Assembly: GCF_010671925.1 (NCBI RefSeq)
Contig: NZ_JAAHIH010000010.1
Span: 1 to 64,000, forward strand
From: Moorena sp. SIOASIH
GTDB lineage: Bacteria > Cyanobacteriota > Cyanobacteriia > Cyanobacteriales > Coleofasciculaceae
Direction: 5' to 3'
Length of the DNA: 64,000 bases
The position numbers were made by a program, and so were the translations under genes. Positions 63,492-64,000 of this stretch are shown one piece after another. A model generated the notes under the pieces. It searched no databases. It was not told where the DNA came from and saw only the letters and a list, made by a program, of their open reading frames with translations. Within the stretch, counting starts at the first letter, position 1, and every line of letters begins with the position of its first letter.

Positions 63492-64000
63492 GTGGTTTCT
63501 ACAGGTGATTTTCCCGAAACAGCCGATATCGAAACATCTTCTGATGATTATGCCTCCCGTTTTGCCGGGGAAATTGGGGCTTGGCTACTGAAAGTCCAGG
63601 AAGACGCAACCTTGAAAATGCTGACTCCTTATCCTAAAGCCACTATCCTTGATGTGGGAGGAGGACATGGTCAACTCACAGGGGCTCTGATTCAAAATGG
63701 TTATCAACTCACTGTGCTTGGTAGTGCGGATGTCTGTAAGGGGAGGATTCAGAATTTTATTGATGCTAATCTTTGTTCCTTCAAGGTGGGCAATGTTTTG
63801 GATCTACCTTACCCAGATGGAGCTTTTGATGTTGTGATCAGCTATCGATTCCTGGCTCATGTGACTCAATGGCAGTCTTTTTTAACTGAACTAAATCGAG
63901 TAGCAAAGCAAGCAGTAATCCTAGACTATCCTACAGTGAGGAGCGTAAATGCTATTGCCCCCTATCTATTTAAGTTCAAGAAAGGGTTGGAAGGAAATAC
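63492..64000 (+). CDS. SAM-dependent class I methyltransferase, 3' truncated by window edge
   Basis: The frame starts at GTG 63492 (AAAGGA about 9 bases upstream) and stays open to the window end, about 169 residues. SAM motif I is ATILDVGGGHGQLTGAL, followed by VLGSADVCKG, then VGNVLDLPYPDGAFDVVISY (motif II region) and LNRVAKQAVILDYP, a UbiE/type-11-like pattern. It lies 30 bp after the PHP-like gene and is probably part of the same operon. Methyl acceptor unknown; the C-terminal part is not visible. Confidence 0.85.
   Translation, partial: MVSTGDFPETADIETSSDDYASRFAGEIGAWLLKVQEDATLKMLTPYPKATILDVGGGHGQLTGALIQNGYQLTVLGSADVCKGRIQNFIDANLCSFKVGNVLDLPYPDGAFDVVISYRFLAHVTQWQSFLTELNRVAKQAVILDYPTVRSVNAIAPYLFKFKKGLEGN

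Overview
The window is from a filamentous marine cyanobacterium, most like the Moorena/Lyngbya group. The signs are HIP1-type gcgatcgc sites, long runs of simple repeats (gatagctgatag, actcccgactccc, ctccctgctccc), many short palindromic repeats, IS630/IS4 transposase debris, and a giant modular polyketide locus in which every AT is malonyl-type and branching comes from built-in methyltransferases. This assignment is inferred from sequence style; there is no rRNA or tRNA in the window.

Bases 1-42230 hold one long co-directional assembly line (+ strand) that is already running at the left edge. In order: [..ER-KR-ACP] (5' truncated); KS-AT-MT-KR-ACP; KS-AT-KR-ACP; KS-AT-MT-KR(degenerate)-ACP; KS-AT-DH-MT-ER-KR-ACP; KS-AT-ACP; an NRPS-type protein TubC-docking-C-(split pseudo-Asub)-A-KR-(pseudo-Asub)-PCP; and KS-AT-KR-ACP-TE. 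If the order is collinear, a C-methylated polyketide with hydroxyls, one or two retained ketones and one fully reduced unit is esterified onto an alpha-hydroxy acid. That acid would be made in situ by reducing an alpha-keto acid. The chain is then extended once more and released by the thioesterase. I cannot match this to a named compound. A 2.4 kb block (linker-AT-KR N-half) of the third and last modules is nearly identical without indels at an offset of exactly 28,286 bp, which suggests recent copying inside the cluster.

Bases 42221-44282 are scarred. An intact SpoIIAA/STAS-like gene is preceded by a partial tandem copy of its own 5' end that was split by a 132 bp MITE with a TA target duplication. 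Next come a strong hairpin, an IS630-type transposase pseudogene, an IS4-type fragment and copies of a 44 bp GGTGCG...CGCACC element. A very large minus-strand hybrid Ser/Thr kinase-ATPase-GAF-histidine kinase-receiver protein (44283-50513) follows, with at least two repeat-derived segments translated inside it. Two unrecognised membrane proteins (50900-52772) come next.

Bases 52821-55852 hold a tight minus-strand operon: APH/choline-kinase-like phosphotransferase, SDR oxidoreductase, saccharopine-dehydrogenase-like protein. Its product is unknown. From 56690 to the right edge, plus-strand genes look like a polysaccharide or glycolipid group: GT2 polyprenyl-phosphate glycosyltransferase, a GT4 glycosyltransferase broken in two, FAD-dependent glycerol-3-phosphate dehydrogenase (with an in-frame PQQQ minisatellite), a PHP/amidohydrolase-like protein, and the start of a SAM methyltransferase cut by the window edge. 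Gene-free stretches here (55853-56689, 57713-59166) are filled with hairpins and tandem repeats.
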